Below, in pieces: positions 1 through 9,118 of a stretch of 64,000 nt of DNA (the first letter of the stretch is position 1; each line of letters begins with the position of its first letter). The notes beneath the pieces were generated by a model that did not search any database, was not told the DNA's origin, and was given only the letters and a program-made list of their open reading frames with translations. This DNA comes from Streptomyces sp. L-9-10 (GTDB lineage: Bacteria > Actinomycetota > Actinomycetes > Streptomycetales > Streptomycetaceae): positions 62,001 through 126,000 of the forward strand of contig NZ_PHRF01000005.1 in the NCBI RefSeq assembly GCF_004151105.1, given 5' to 3'. The translations under genes and the position numbers were made by a program.

Positions 1-642
1 AACCGTCCGCTGACCGACAAGGAGATCCGGGACGAGGCGGTCACCCTCTATATCGGCGGGCACGAGACCACCGGCACCACGCTCACCTGGGCCTGGTATC
101 TGCTCTCCCGGAACCCGGAGGCGCGGGCCAGGCTCACACAGGAACTCACCGACGCCCTCGGCGGCCGGGCGCCGGGCCATGACGATCTCCGGCTGCTGCC
201 CTGGACCGAGCAGATCATCAAGGAGACACTGCGGCTCTATCCCCCGGTCTGGCTGATGACCGGGATCGCCACGGAGCGTTCGACACTGGACGGTCATCCG
301 GTCGCGAAGGGCACGGTGCTCTGGTCCAGCCAGTGGAGTGCCCACCGCGACGCGCGCTGGTTCCCCGACCCGGAGGCGTTCCGTCCCGAGCGGTGGGACG
401 CCGACGCGGCCGCCTCCGTACCTGACCACGCGTGGTTCCCGTTCGGCGGCGGTTCGCGTGCCTGTCTCGGGGCCAGATTCGCGATGGTGGAGGCCGTCCT
501 CGTACTGGCCACGCTCGCGCAGCGCTTCCATATCGAGGTGGAGGGGGGCGAGATCCCGCCGCGCACGGGCCTCACCCTCCAGCCGTCACGCCCCGTACGC
601 GGCACCCTCCGCGCCATCCGGAGCCGCCAGGACGCGGCCTGA
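1..642 (+). CDS. Cytochrome P450, C-terminal part (5' end outside window)
   Basis: Reading frame 1 is open from the first base to a TGA at 640-642, giving about 213 residues that cover the C-terminal half of a cytochrome P450 monooxygenase. The I-helix oxygen-binding motif (GGHETTGTT) lies near residues 19-27, the ExxR salt-bridge motif (ETLRLYPP) near 75-82, and the heme-ligand loop (FPFGGGSRACLG, with the axial cysteine) near 147-158. The family catalyses NAD(P)H-dependent oxidation through redox partners; the substrate cannot be read from this fragment. The gene begins upstream of the window, and no ferredoxin gene follows it here. Confidence 0.95.
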   Translation, partial: NRPLTDKEIRDEAVTLYIGGHETTGTTLTWAWYLLSRNPEARARLTQELTDALGGRAPGHDDLRLLPWTEQIIKETLRLYPPVWLMTGIATERSTLDGHPVAKGTVLWSSQWSAHRDARWFPDPEAFRPERWDADAAASVPDHAWFPFGGGSRACLGARFAMVEAVLVLATLAQRFHIEVEGGEIPPRTGLTLQPSRPVRGTLRAIRSRQDAA

Positions 643-648
643 GGGCTC

Positions 649-864
649 TCAGAGACCGCGCTTCTTCGCGCTCTCCGCGGCCGCGCCCATGCCGAGGCCC
701 GCCACGATCAGCACGAGGGACACATAGATCTCGTAGCCGTCGAAGTAGCTCATCCGCGCGACCAGCGACCAGAGTTCGAACCACCCGTCCGTCCATTCGT
801 GCAGCAGTCCCCCCACGCCTTGGGACAAGAGGAGGAAACACAGGATTCCGCATACCGTCTTCAC
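649..864 (-). CDS. Small hypothetical membrane protein (71 aa)
   Basis: A 71-residue protein with two hydrophobic stretches, residues 5-20 and about 46-62, and a basic C-terminal tail (AKKRGL), so probably a two-pass membrane protein. The start is a GTG; a GAGGG tract touches it, so the true start is uncertain. It lies tail to tail with the P450 gene (6 bp apart) and downstream of the large phosphodiesterase gene, from which it is separated by a strong hairpin. I do not recognise the family. Codon use looks coding (GC-rich third positions), which is the main support besides the hydrophobic pattern. Confidence 0.55.
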   Translation of the reverse strand: MKTVCGILCFLLLSQGVGGLLHEWTDGWFELWSLVARMSYFDGYEIYVSLVLIVAGLGMGAAAESAKKRGL

Positions 865-976
865 CCCTCAAGGCTAGAAAAGGCAAGCCCAGTACGGCTA
901 TTGGCCTTCAGGAGCGGCCTCGGTGACCAAAGTCGCGAGCGCGCTCCCGCTCGCGTGTCCCAAAGTCGTCGCATGC

Positions 977-1010
977 GGTGGCCCCGCGCCCGGCCGGGCG
1001 CGGGGCCACC
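977..1010 (-). terminator. Perfect 34-bp GC-rich palindrome, likely terminator
   Basis: Two 17-base arms form an uninterrupted palindrome. It lies 12 bp past the stop codon of the minus-strand phosphodiester glycosidase gene, the usual place for a factor-independent terminator in Streptomyces, where T-tracts are often missing. Confidence 0.75.
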
Positions 1011-1022
1011 GTACTCACCCGG

Positions 1023-4000
1023 TCACGCCGCCGGCGCGGCCGCGGCGGACGTTCCGGGGGCCGTCGCCGCGATCCTGATCTCCGCCCGCTGTGTGACGCC
1101 GTTGACCGTCACGGCGAGGACGACCGTGCCGGGCCGCAGAGCGGTGAGGGTGCCCGTCGACGGGTCGAACACCGCCGCGTGGCGTGGGCGGGCACCGTTC
1201 CGGTCGCGGATGAGGAGGTTCGGGGAGCCCGTCCAGTCGGCGCTGAGCGGGAAGCCGACGGGTACCGCTCTCGCCCCCTGGGTGACGGTCGCCGTGGCGC
1301 GGGCGCTGTGCCCGGGAGCCAGCACGGCCGGCACGTCCAGCGTGAGCGCGTCGGTGTGGGCGCGGGTCTGTACGGAGACCCAGTCCGGGCCGCCCTCCCA
1401 CGGGGCCAGCCGCGCGGCCGACTGCGCGCCCCGCGAGACCTGGTCGACACCGATGAGCGACCAGCCGGTGAACCCGCCCTCGTTCGCCGGGGCCGCGGGT
1501 GCCTTGCCCGAGTTCCCGTTGATCAGATACGGCACTCCGTTCACCCGCGACGCGTCGAAGACACCGACGTGGCTGCCGATGAATCCCGCGCCCTTGCCCG
1601 TCGTCCGGCGGAAGTCCGCGAGCCACTGTTCGAGGAGCGCCGCCTCCTTGCGGTCGCTCAGCTCGCTGGCCTTCTGGACGGTCGGATCGCGTGGCGGTAC
1701 GTGCTCGATCACCATCACCGAGCGGACCCGGTCGTCCTCGGCCGCCGCGTCCAACTGCTCCCGTACCGCCTTGATCTGCGCCAGGCCTCCGCCGCGCAGC
1801 GTCAGACTCGATGTGTCGAGGGTGAGGAAGCGGGTCCCCCGGTGGTCGAAGATCCGCTGGGCGGGGCCGAACCGGTCCACGAAGTTGTTGATCGTGCCGC
1901 CCATGACCTCGTGGTTGCCCGGTACGTAGTACCAGGGCAGTGCGTCGCCCAGTTCCTCGGCCAGGAGTGCTCCGGCGAAGGCGAGATCCGCCGGAGATCC
2001 CTCGTCGACCAGGTCGCCGTTGACGACGAGGAAGTCGGGCCTCGCCGCCTTGATCTCGCGCAGGGTTCGGCGTGCCTGCGCCACGATCGCGCTGTCGGGG
2101 TCGCGGGCGACGAACTGGGCGTCGGACATCACCGCGAACCGCCAGTCCCTGCCACTGGTTTCGGCCGCCGAGTCGATCAGCGGATCGGCCGGGCGTGGCG
2201 GCGCGGGCAGCTCGACCGTCGGCGGTACCTGCGCCGTCAGTCCGTCGATCACGATCTCGCCGGTGTACTGCTTGGTGGCGGCGGTCTCCGCGAGATAGAA
2301 GCGGTGGACACTGAGCGGCGTCGCGGCTCCGGCCGGTACGGCGAAGGTCACCTGCCGCCAGCCGGTCCAGGTGATGTACGGGCCGCGCAGCAACTGGTCG
2401 GAGCCCGCCGCGTCCTTCAGATGCAGGGTGGGCCAGGCACCCTTGCCGTCGCCCTTGATCCAGAGTGTGAAGGACTGCGGCCGGCCGGGCACCGGGATCC
2501 GCTGGGGCGGGTTCGCGTACGCGGCGCGGGTGGCGGTGGAAAGGGTGAAGTCGTACGTGAGGGTGAGACCGGTGCCGGTGTGGCCGTCCGGCGTGGCCGA
2601 GACCGAGCCGTCGGCCCGTGCCTGGCCGAAGGTCCAGGACGCGGCGTCGTCGAGGGCGGAGACCGGCTGTTCGTCGAGTCCGACACTGACGGCGAGGACC
2701 GTCGTGACGCCGCCCGCCTCGGCGGTGACGCGTCCGGCGCCGCTGCCCTTCAGGGACTTCACGGTGAAGGAGCCCCGGCCGTCGTCGGTCACGGAGAAGA
2801 GCGAGTGGTCGTAGTCGAGCCGTACGTCGCGGGGTTCGATGGGGGCGCTGGTCCCGTGGGCGTCGAGGCCGACGATGCCGAAGGTGCCGGTCGCCGTGGC
2901 GTCGGCGAGTCCGACGCGCCGGGTGGTCGGCTGGATCCGGTCGAGTCTGTCCAGCACCGTCAGCTCCGTGCCGCCTCCGGCCCGGCCGCGTTCGGCCCGT
3001 ACCTCGGTGGTGCCGCCGGCGCGCGCGGTGAACACCCCGTCGGCGTCGACCCGGCCCACCGAGGGCCGTACGGCCCGCCAGCGCGGCTCGCCCGTCGCGG
3101 GTCCGTAGGTCTCGTCGTATCCGGCCGCGGTGAGCGGGCGGGTCAGTCCGGGGAAGACCCTCTCGGGGTGGCCGCCCCTGACGGGGTCGACGCTCGGGGC
3201 GCCGCCGGCGGGGGTACCGGTCTCGACCCAGAAGCCCTTGAGTTGTCCGCTGCCGTCCGGCGCGGTGAGGGCGAGGCCGTTGGGGACGGTGCGCTCACTG
3301 CCGTCGGAGGGGCTGTTCTCCACGCGCAGCGCGTCGCTGCCCGGGGCGCGGGCGACCAGCGTGGACGAGCCGCCGCCGTCGAGGTTGAGCGCGCTGTGGG
3401 ACCCGGCGCGCCGCATCATCCCGCCCAGCTCGGTGAGGGTGACACCGCCGCTGTCGGCCTGCCGGCCGTCGACGGTGATCACCTGCATGGTGCCACCGTC
3501 CCGCGAGAACCCGACGGCGGTGCGTGGCGCGGCGGTGTTGTTGCCCTCGCCGTCGTGGTTCTGCGCCACACCGTCCACGACGAGCAGTTCACGGCCGCCG
3601 ACAGCCGTCCTCGGGACGGATCCGCTGTCGGTGCGCGGCCGGTATTCCACGGTGACCGGGTCCCCGGGGCGCAGGCCGCGGAGCGCCTCGGCGCCCGCTT
3701 CGCGGCCGACCAGGACGGTCGTACCCCCGTCGATCGCTCCGGTGCCGGGACGGTCCGCCACGGAAACGACCCTGCCGTCCCGTACGGCTGCCTCGGCCAC
3801 GGGTGTCGCCCGGTCCACGGTGAGCGCGCGGTCGGCCACGCCCCAGCCCGGGGTGTACGCGCCGATGCCGCCGGCCGGCACATTGGCCGCGTTGTAGGCG
3901 TCGAGCGCGCGCGGCCCCGAGGGGAGTGTCACGGTGCCGTCGAAGTACAGCTTCAGGAGGCGCCCGGCGCTCCCGGGGCCGATACCGATGGCCTGGTTGG

Positions 4001-4571
4001 CTCCGGGCGCGGGTGAGTGCGTGACCTCGCCGTCCGCGATCCCGGGGCCCTGGGGCGCGCCCGTCTCGTTGATGTCGAAGAAGTCCGCGTTGATCGCGGC
4101 GACGGTACGGCGTCCGGGTCCCGCGTCATGGCCGACGGCCAGTTCCGAGACCGTACGGCGGTCGGAGACCTTGCCCGAGGAGAGGTAGTCGGCGCGGGCG
4201 CCGGTGCCGTCGAGGTCGACGGAGAGCGCGTCCACGCGCAGCCACTTGTCGGATTCGAGCCGGTCGTACGAGGTGAGCCGGACGCCGGGGGCGATCGGGC
4301 GCGAGGCCCGCGCGGTCTCGATGCCGTCGGCGTCCGCGACGGATCTCGGGGTTCCGGTGGCTCCCGGGTCCGCGGTGGCCGCGCTCGCGGGCGGTGGCGC
4401 GACCGGCCGCAGCACGTCCGCGGCGGTACGGGGTCGGGGGTCGGGGGTGGAGTCGGCGGAGGACGGGGATACCGCCCCCACCGTCAGAGCGGTCACGGCC
4501 GCGAACAGCACGGCGGTCCGCCCGGCGATGCCTGGGCCCACAACTTCTCCTGGAAGACGGTGGATACGCAT
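1023..4571 (-). CDS. Secreted phosphodiester glycosidase / metallophosphoesterase fusion
   Basis: A 1182-residue protein with an N-terminal signal peptide (hydrophobic AVLFAAVTALTVGAV after a basic start). The first half is a phosphodiester glycosidase domain like that of the mammalian uncovering enzyme NAGPA: a conserved NADFFDINETG block near residue 162 and NLDGGGSST near 390. A lectin-like or Ig-like middle follows. A calcineurin-type metallophosphoesterase domain then runs from about 810 to 1050, with metal-binding motifs MSDAQF, NGDLVDEG and GNHEVMGG. The C-terminal 110 residues look like an Ig or FN3-type beta domain. Such proteins are expected to cleave sugar-phosphodiester bonds outside the cell, for example in wall polymers; substrate unknown. 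ATG at 4571 was preferred over the upstream in-frame start at 4610 because it gives a cleaner signal peptide, but no good RBS precedes either. The 297-bp spacer upstream to 4868 holds nothing I could identify. Confidence 0.85.
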   Translation of the reverse strand: MRIHRLPGEVVGPGIAGRTAVLFAAVTALTVGAVSPSSADSTPDPRPRTAADVLRPVAPPPASAATADPGATGTPRSVADADGIETARASRPIAPGVRLTSYDRLESDKWLRVDALSVDLDGTGARADYLSSGKVSDRRTVSELAVGHDAGPGRRTVAAINADFFDINETGAPQGPGIADGEVTHSPAPGANQAIGIGPGSAGRLLKLYFDGTVTLPSGPRALDAYNAANVPAGGIGAYTPGWGVADRALTVDRATPVAEAAVRDGRVVSVADRPGTGAIDGGTTVLVGREAGAEALRGLRPGDPVTVEYRPRTDSGSVPRTAVGGRELLVVDGVAQNHDGEGNNTAAPRTAVGFSRDGGTMQVITVDGRQADSGGVTLTELGGMMRRAGSHSALNLDGGGSSTLVARAPGSDALRVENSPSDGSERTVPNGLALTAPDGSGQLKGFWVETGTPAGGAPSVDPVRGGHPERVFPGLTRPLTAAGYDETYGPATGEPRWRAVRPSVGRVDADGVFTARAGGTTEVRAERGRAGGGTELTVLDRLDRIQPTTRRVGLADATATGTFGIVGLDAHGTSAPIEPRDVRLDYDHSLFSVTDDGRGSFTVKSLKGSGAGRVTAEAGGVTTVLAVSVGLDEQPVSALDDAASWTFGQARADGSVSATPDGHTGTGLTLTYDFTLSTATRAAYANPPQRIPVPGRPQSFTLWIKGDGKGAWPTLHLKDAAGSDQLLRGPYITWTGWRQVTFAVPAGAATPLSVHRFYLAETAATKQYTGEIVIDGLTAQVPPTVELPAPPRPADPLIDSAAETSGRDWRFAVMSDAQFVARDPDSAIVAQARRTLREIKAARPDFLVVNGDLVDEGSPADLAFAGALLAEELGDALPWYYVPGNHEVMGGTINNFVDRFGPAQRIFDHRGTRFLTLDTSSLTLRGGGLAQIKAVREQLDAAAEDDRVRSVMVIEHVPPRDPTVQKASELSDRKEAALLEQWLADFRRTTGKGAGFIGSHVGVFDASRVNGVPYLINGNSGKAPAAPANEGGFTGWSLIGVDQVSRGAQSAARLAPWEGGPDWVSVQTRAHTDALTLDVPAVLAPGHSARATATVTQGARAVPVGFPLSADWTGSPNLLIRDRNGARPRHAAVFDPSTGTLTALRPGTVVLAVTVNGVTQRAEIRIAATAPGTSAAAAPAA

Positions 4572-4868
4572 GGCTTGTGCGATGTCGGCCGCCAGCATTG
4601 CCGTGCACACACCAATGAACCAGGGGTTCGCGGAGACGTCGTGGAGAACACGCGGTGACAGGGGGGAACGGGGCGGTACGTCCGGCCGGGGCCGGACGCC
4701 GCCATGGCACGGGAAGCTGTCCCGCCGTCAGAAACCTCGCCGGCCTCGGAAGCCGCCCCGGCTCACACTCACGGGCCGACCGTCCGGGGCTCGCATCCCC
4801 GGCCCGGCTCGCACGCCCGGCCGAGACCGTCTCACCTGTCGGCCGAGGCGCGCGCGGCCGTCCCGGCG

Positions 4869-6545
4869 TCAGCCGCCGTCACGCCGCAGGAGCAGCAGGG
4901 CCATGTCGTCCCCGCCGCTCCGCTCCCCCACCGCCGCGAACAGCAGGTCCGCCAGCGCCTCCAGATCCGCCGGGCCCGTCCGTACGGTCTCCCTGAGCGC
5001 CTCCAGGCTCTCGCCGAGGTCGATGCCCGGCTGCTCCACCAGCCCGTCGGTGCAGAGCAGCAGCGTCTCCCCGGGCCCGAGCACCGCTGTGGTCACCGGG
5101 TAGCTGATCCCGCCGAGCTCCGCGAACTCCGCGGAGAGTCCGAGGGGGAGTCCGCCGGACGCCTCGATCCAGTGGCAGCTGCCGTCGGCGCGCCGGACCA
5201 GCGGGTTGAGATGGCCCGCCCGTACGATCCGCAGCCCTCCGGTCGACAGGTTCACTTCCGCGTAGGTGCAGGTCGCGAAGCGTTCGGTGCCCAGTTCGCG
5301 CAGCAGGGCGGAGGCGCGGGCCATCGCGGTGTCGGGCGGATGCCCCTCGGCCGCGTACGCCCAGAGCGTCATGCGCAGCTGGCCCATCACCACGGCCGCG
5401 TCCGTGTCATGGCCCTGGACGTCACCGATCGTCAGCCCCACCCGGTCGCCCGGCAGCGGAAGCACGTCGTACCAGTCACCGCCGACGCTCCGGCCGATCC
5501 GCGCGGAGCGGTAGCGGAAGGCGGTCCGCGCGCCGGGGACGCCGGGGACGTGCCGGGGCAGCATCGCCCGCTGGAGATCCTCGGAGAGGTCGTGCTCCTG
5601 CTCGTAGAGGATGGCCCGCTGGAGACTCTGCGCGATACCGCTGGAGAGCGCGACCAGCAGATTGCGTTCCTCGGCGCTGAAGCCGCCGTGCCGGGGGTAG
5701 AGCAGCCCCATGGCGCCGATCATCCGGCCCTGGGCGATCAGTGGCAGATAGGCGCCGGAGCCCACCGACAGCGGCTCGACATGCGGCCAGAGGAGCGGAT
5801 AGGAGGCCCGGAAGTCCTCGCGCGAGGTGATGAAGCGGGGCCGCTGGGTGCGTACCACCTCGCTCATCGGGAACCGCGCGTCGATCCGGGTGTACTGGAG
5901 CTCCGGTACGTACGACCCCGACCGGCCCTCGGCGATCGTCCGGATCCGTCCGCCCTCCACCACGCCCAGCATGACGCTCACGGCCTTGAGATGGCCGAGC
6001 GCCTCCTCGTCCCGCAGGACGTCGAGGACGTCCTCGACGGTCTCGGCGCGCGCCAGCAGGACGGTGGTGCGCTCCACCACCCCGGTCAGTCTTCGCCGCG
6101 CCTCGTCCAGATCGCTTCTGGCGGCCACCTCGGCCAGTTCGTGTTCCGCGCTCCGTACGAGGCCGATGATCCGCCGGGGCCGTCCGGCGCCGTCGTAGGC
6201 GATATGCCCCTGGGCACGGGTCCACTGCCGTGATCCGTCATGGCGGACGATCCGGAAGTACGCCGCTACCTCGGCCGTGCCCTCCTTGAGCGCCCGCGCC
6301 AGCAGGCTCTTCAGCCGCGCGGCCTCGAACAGCGGCATCCGCCGGACGAGGCTGCGCGGACTGCCGTCGTACTCCTCCGGGCGAAGGCCCAGGACCTGGA
6401 GGGCGGGCGCGTTCAGATGCAGCAGGCCGCCGACGAGATCCCAGTCGAAGCTTCCCATCCGGTTGAGCGCGAGGCTCAGGTCCGGATGGGCCGGCCAGTC
6501 GTCCGGCAGCGACACGGCAGCCGGAGGGGCGCCCGGATCAGCCAT
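4869..6545 (-). CDS. PAS-GAF-PP2C (SpoIIE-type) serine phosphatase
   Basis: 558 residues. A PAS domain (about 20-130, with the typical HDGSRQWTRAQG strand) is followed by a GAF domain (about 150-320) and a PP2C/SpoIIE phosphatase domain (about 340-555) with metal-binding signatures GGDWYDVLPL, IGDVQGHD and CTDGLVEQPG and the end motif GGDDMALLLL. Family members dephosphorylate anti-anti-sigma factors and so switch on alternative sigma factors in response to a signal sensed by PAS/GAF; streptomycetes carry dozens. No anti-sigma factor or antagonist gene is adjacent, so its partner must be encoded elsewhere. It is divergent from the ABC exporter. Confidence 0.93.
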   Translation of the reverse strand: MADPGAPPAAVSLPDDWPAHPDLSLALNRMGSFDWDLVGGLLHLNAPALQVLGLRPEEYDGSPRSLVRRMPLFEAARLKSLLARALKEGTAEVAAYFRIVRHDGSRQWTRAQGHIAYDGAGRPRRIIGLVRSAEHELAEVAARSDLDEARRRLTGVVERTTVLLARAETVEDVLDVLRDEEALGHLKAVSVMLGVVEGGRIRTIAEGRSGSYVPELQYTRIDARFPMSEVVRTQRPRFITSREDFRASYPLLWPHVEPLSVGSGAYLPLIAQGRMIGAMGLLYPRHGGFSAEERNLLVALSSGIAQSLQRAILYEQEHDLSEDLQRAMLPRHVPGVPGARTAFRYRSARIGRSVGGDWYDVLPLPGDRVGLTIGDVQGHDTDAAVVMGQLRMTLWAYAAEGHPPDTAMARASALLRELGTERFATCTYAEVNLSTGGLRIVRAGHLNPLVRRADGSCHWIEASGGLPLGLSAEFAELGGISYPVTTAVLGPGETLLLCTDGLVEQPGIDLGESLEALRETVRTGPADLEALADLLFAAVGERSGGDDMALLLLRRDGG

Positions 6546-6678
6546 GGAGCCACCATCTCACCGATCGGCCCTTCCCACTCCTCGAGCCACTGCCCGGTCC
6601 GGACCGGGCGGCGGGAGCGCCCGGAGCACGTGGAGCGCCCGGAAAGCGTTTCCCCACGGAGACGTGCCGGAGGAAACT

Positions 6679-6692
6679 GGTTGCCTGCAACC
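6679..6692. promoter_or_regulatory. Palindrome upstream of ABC exporter, candidate operator
   Basis: GGTTGC-ct-GCAACC, two perfect 6-bp arms, 40 bp before the exporter ATG. It has the size and symmetry of a dimeric repressor site. No regulator gene is adjacent that would obviously use it. Confidence 0.4.
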
Positions 6693-6732
6693 GAGCGTGC
6701 GCCAACACTGCCGAAAGAGGATTCCGCTCTCC

Positions 6733-8520
6733 ATGCAGAAACCCGACTCCGCCCCGCGTCCCAGTCCACTGGACCACCACTACTCCGGGGAGCATCCGCT
6801 CCGCACCCTCGCCTATCTCTTCCGGCCCGACCGCCACCGGCTGTCCCTCGCGGTCGTGGTGTTCGCCGTCAAACACATTCCGGTCTGGCTGCTCCCCCTG
6901 ATCACGGCCAACATCATCGATGTGGTGGTCGATCATGGTCCGGTCGCCGAACTCTGGTACAACACCGGGGTCCTGGTGTTCGTCCTCGTGCTGAATTTTC
7001 CGCTGGCGCTGCTGTACGCGCGCCTGATGAGCTCCAGCATCCGCCGGATGGGCCGCGAGCTGCGCTCGGCGCTCTGCCGCCGGATGCAGTACCTGTCCAT
7101 CGGCTACCACGCCCGGGTCAGCGCGGGCGTCCTGCAGACCAAGGTCGTACGGGACGTCGAGGGCGTGGAGCAGATGACCCAGCAGAGCGCCGACATGGGG
7201 CTCGGCGCCATCATGACGCTGATCGGCGGACTGGCGGTGATCGGCTACCGCGCCCCCGTCGTCCTGCCGGTGTTCCTGGTCGTCGTCCCGCTCGCGGCCC
7301 TGCTGGTCCGCCGGCTGCGCTCCCGGATCCGCAGCAACAACGAGGAATTCCGGCTGGAGATCGAGCAGCTCTCCTCGCGTGTCGGCGAGATGACCACGCT
7401 GATCCCGATCACCCGTGCCCACGGTCTGGAGCGGACCGCGCTGCACCGCGTCGACCACACCCTGGAGCGGGTGCTCTCCGCCGGGTTCCGGCTCGATCTG
7501 CTCAACGGCCGCTTCGGATCGCTCTCCTGGATCCTGCTCAACACGATGGCGGTCGGCTGCCTCTCGGGCTCGGCGATCGTCGCGTACTACGGCTGGCTGG
7601 GACTCTCGGCCGGCGATGTCGTGATGATCAGCGCTTTCTTCACGGCGCTGACCGCCTCGCTGACGACGCTGATGAATCTGACCCCGATCATCTCCAAGGG
7701 CCTGGAGTCGGTGCGTTCGATCGGTGAGGTCCTTCAGGCACCCGATCTGGAGAGCAACGAGGGCAAGGCGTCCGTCGAGCACATCGGCGGGCGTATCGAC
7801 TTCCAGGGGATGGGTTTCCGCTACCCGGAGGCGACGGAGCACTCGGTGCGCGGGTTCGAGCTGTCCGTGCGGCCCGGCGAGACCATAGCCCTGGTCGGGG
7901 CGTCCGGGGCGGGCAAGTCCACGATCCTGAATCTGCTGATCGGCTTCATCCGTCCCACCGAGGGCCGGATCCTGCTCGACGGCGCCGATATGGCCTCCCT
8001 GGATCTGCGCACCTACCGCCGTTTCCTGTCCGTCGTGCCGCAGGAGTCGATCCTCTTCGAGGGAACCATCCGGGAGAACGTCACCTACGGACTGGAGGGC
8101 GGGGCCGACGAGGACGCGCTGCGCGGGGCGCTGCTCGCCGCGAACGCGATGGAGTTCGTCGAACGGCTGCCGGACGGCCTCGACACGGTGGTGGGGCAGC
8201 GCGGCGCCCGGCTGTCGGGCGGGCAGAAGCAACGGCTGGCGATCGCCAGGGCGCTGATCAGGGATCCCCGCATCCTGGTGCTCGACGAGGCGACCTCCGC
8301 CCTCGACAACACGTCGGAGGGACTGATCCAGGACGCGCTGTCCCATCTCGTCCGGGGCAGGACGGTGTTCGTCGTGGCGCACCGGCTGTCCACCATCCGG
8401 AACGCGGACCGCATCATCGTGATGGAGCGGGGCCGCATCGTCGAGGCCGGCAGCCATCACGAGCTGCTGGCACGGGGCGGGGCGTACGCGACCACGCTCC
8501 AGCCGAGGCGTTCGGGCTGA
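6733..8520 (+). CDS. ABC-type exporter, fused membrane and ATPase domains
   Basis: 595 residues with a six-helix transmembrane domain (about 30-310) fused to a nucleotide-binding domain (about 345-590). Walker A is GASGAGKS, the Q-loop follows as VPQESILFEG, the signature is LSGGQKQRLAIARAL, Walker B is ILVLDEATSALD and the H-loop is VAHRLS. This is the half-transporter layout of lipid, peptide or drug exporters that act as dimers. ATG 6733 was chosen because the long open frame upstream (from 6277) overlaps the phosphatase gene antisense, and a GAGG lies 12 bp before 6733. It is a single gene with no second half-transporter, so it is probably a homodimer; substrate unknown. Confidence 0.92.
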   Translation: MQKPDSAPRPSPLDHHYSGEHPLRTLAYLFRPDRHRLSLAVVVFAVKHIPVWLLPLITANIIDVVVDHGPVAELWYNTGVLVFVLVLNFPLALLYARLMSSSIRRMGRELRSALCRRMQYLSIGYHARVSAGVLQTKVVRDVEGVEQMTQQSADMGLGAIMTLIGGLAVIGYRAPVVLPVFLVVVPLAALLVRRLRSRIRSNNEEFRLEIEQLSSRVGEMTTLIPITRAHGLERTALHRVDHTLERVLSAGFRLDLLNGRFGSLSWILLNTMAVGCLSGSAIVAYYGWLGLSAGDVVMISAFFTALTASLTTLMNLTPIISKGLESVRSIGEVLQAPDLESNEGKASVEHIGGRIDFQGMGFRYPEATEHSVRGFELSVRPGETIALVGASGAGKSTILNLLIGFIRPTEGRILLDGADMASLDLRTYRRFLSVVPQESILFEGTIRENVTYGLEGGADEDALRGALLAANAMEFVERLPDGLDTVVGQRGARLSGGQKQRLAIARALIRDPRILVLDEATSALDNTSEGLIQDALSHLVRGRTVFVVAHRLSTIRNADRIIVMERGRIVEAGSHHELLARGGAYATTLQPRRSG

Positions 8521-8529
8521 GGACGTCGC

Positions 8530-9024
8530 TCAGCGTTCGTGGCGCGACCGTACGGGCCGCTCGTCGGCGACGGGGTCGATCCGGCCCGCTCTGACATGTT
8601 CGTACGCCATCGTCGTCTGCACATCGGCGACTTCGCGGCGTTCCGTGAGGCGGTCGATGACGAAGGCGTAGACGCCGTTGACGTCGGGAACGGCGATATG
8701 CAGCAGGAAGTCATGGGCGCCGGAGGTGACGAACAGGCCGATCACCTCCGGCAGCCGTGCCGCCCATTCACGGAACCCCTCGATCACCGGGCGGGCCGGC
8801 GGCCGGATACGGACCGAGATCAGGGCCTGTACGGGCCGGCCCACCGCGTCGAGATCGACGGCCGCGTGGTAGCCGGTGATGACACCGCTCTGACGCAGCA
8901 GCCTCACCCGCTCCAGCGAGGTGGAGGGGGAGACCCCGGTCTTGGCCGCCAGCTCCCGGTTGGTCTGCCGTGCATCGTTCTGCAGCTCCCGCAGCAGAGC
9001 TTGATCGATCGCATCAAATTTCAT
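8530..9024 (-). CDS. Lrp/AsnC family transcriptional regulator
   Basis: 164 residues: an N-terminal winged helix-turn-helix (LLRELQNDARQTNRELAAKT, then GVSPSTSLERVRLLRQSGVI) and a C-terminal RAM/AsnC ligand-binding domain with the typical HDFLLHIAVPDV strand near residue 106. Family members bind amino acids and regulate neighbouring genes. ATG 9024 is the family-like start (MKFDAIDQALL). The gene is divergent from the DUF2000 gene across a 94-bp spacer, which suggests it regulates that gene and itself. It meets the ABC exporter tail to tail with 9 bp between them. Confidence 0.92.
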   Translation of the reverse strand: MKFDAIDQALLRELQNDARQTNRELAAKTGVSPSTSLERVRLLRQSGVITGYHAAVDLDAVGRPVQALISVRIRPPARPVIEGFREWAARLPEVIGLFVTSGAHDFLLHIAVPDVNGVYAFVIDRLTERREVADVQTTMAYEHVRAGRIDPVADERPVRSRHER

Positions 9025-9118
9025 GGAACACCTCGATTGCCGTACGACATGCGGCGGCTCAGGACAGCTTGGGAACTTCTGCCTAGCGTAGCGGGATATC
9101 CACAGATGAAGGAGTTCC

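Noticed and set aside
978..4016. 1012-codon plus-strand open frame opposite the phosphodiester glycosidase gene
   Set aside because: Shadow frame caused by high GC; it has low-complexity Arg/Gly/Asp composition and no family motifs, while the opposite strand encodes clear domains.
6538..8460. 640-codon minus-strand frame opposite the ABC exporter
   Set aside because: No recognisable domain, odd His/Asp-rich composition, and antisense to a textbook transporter.
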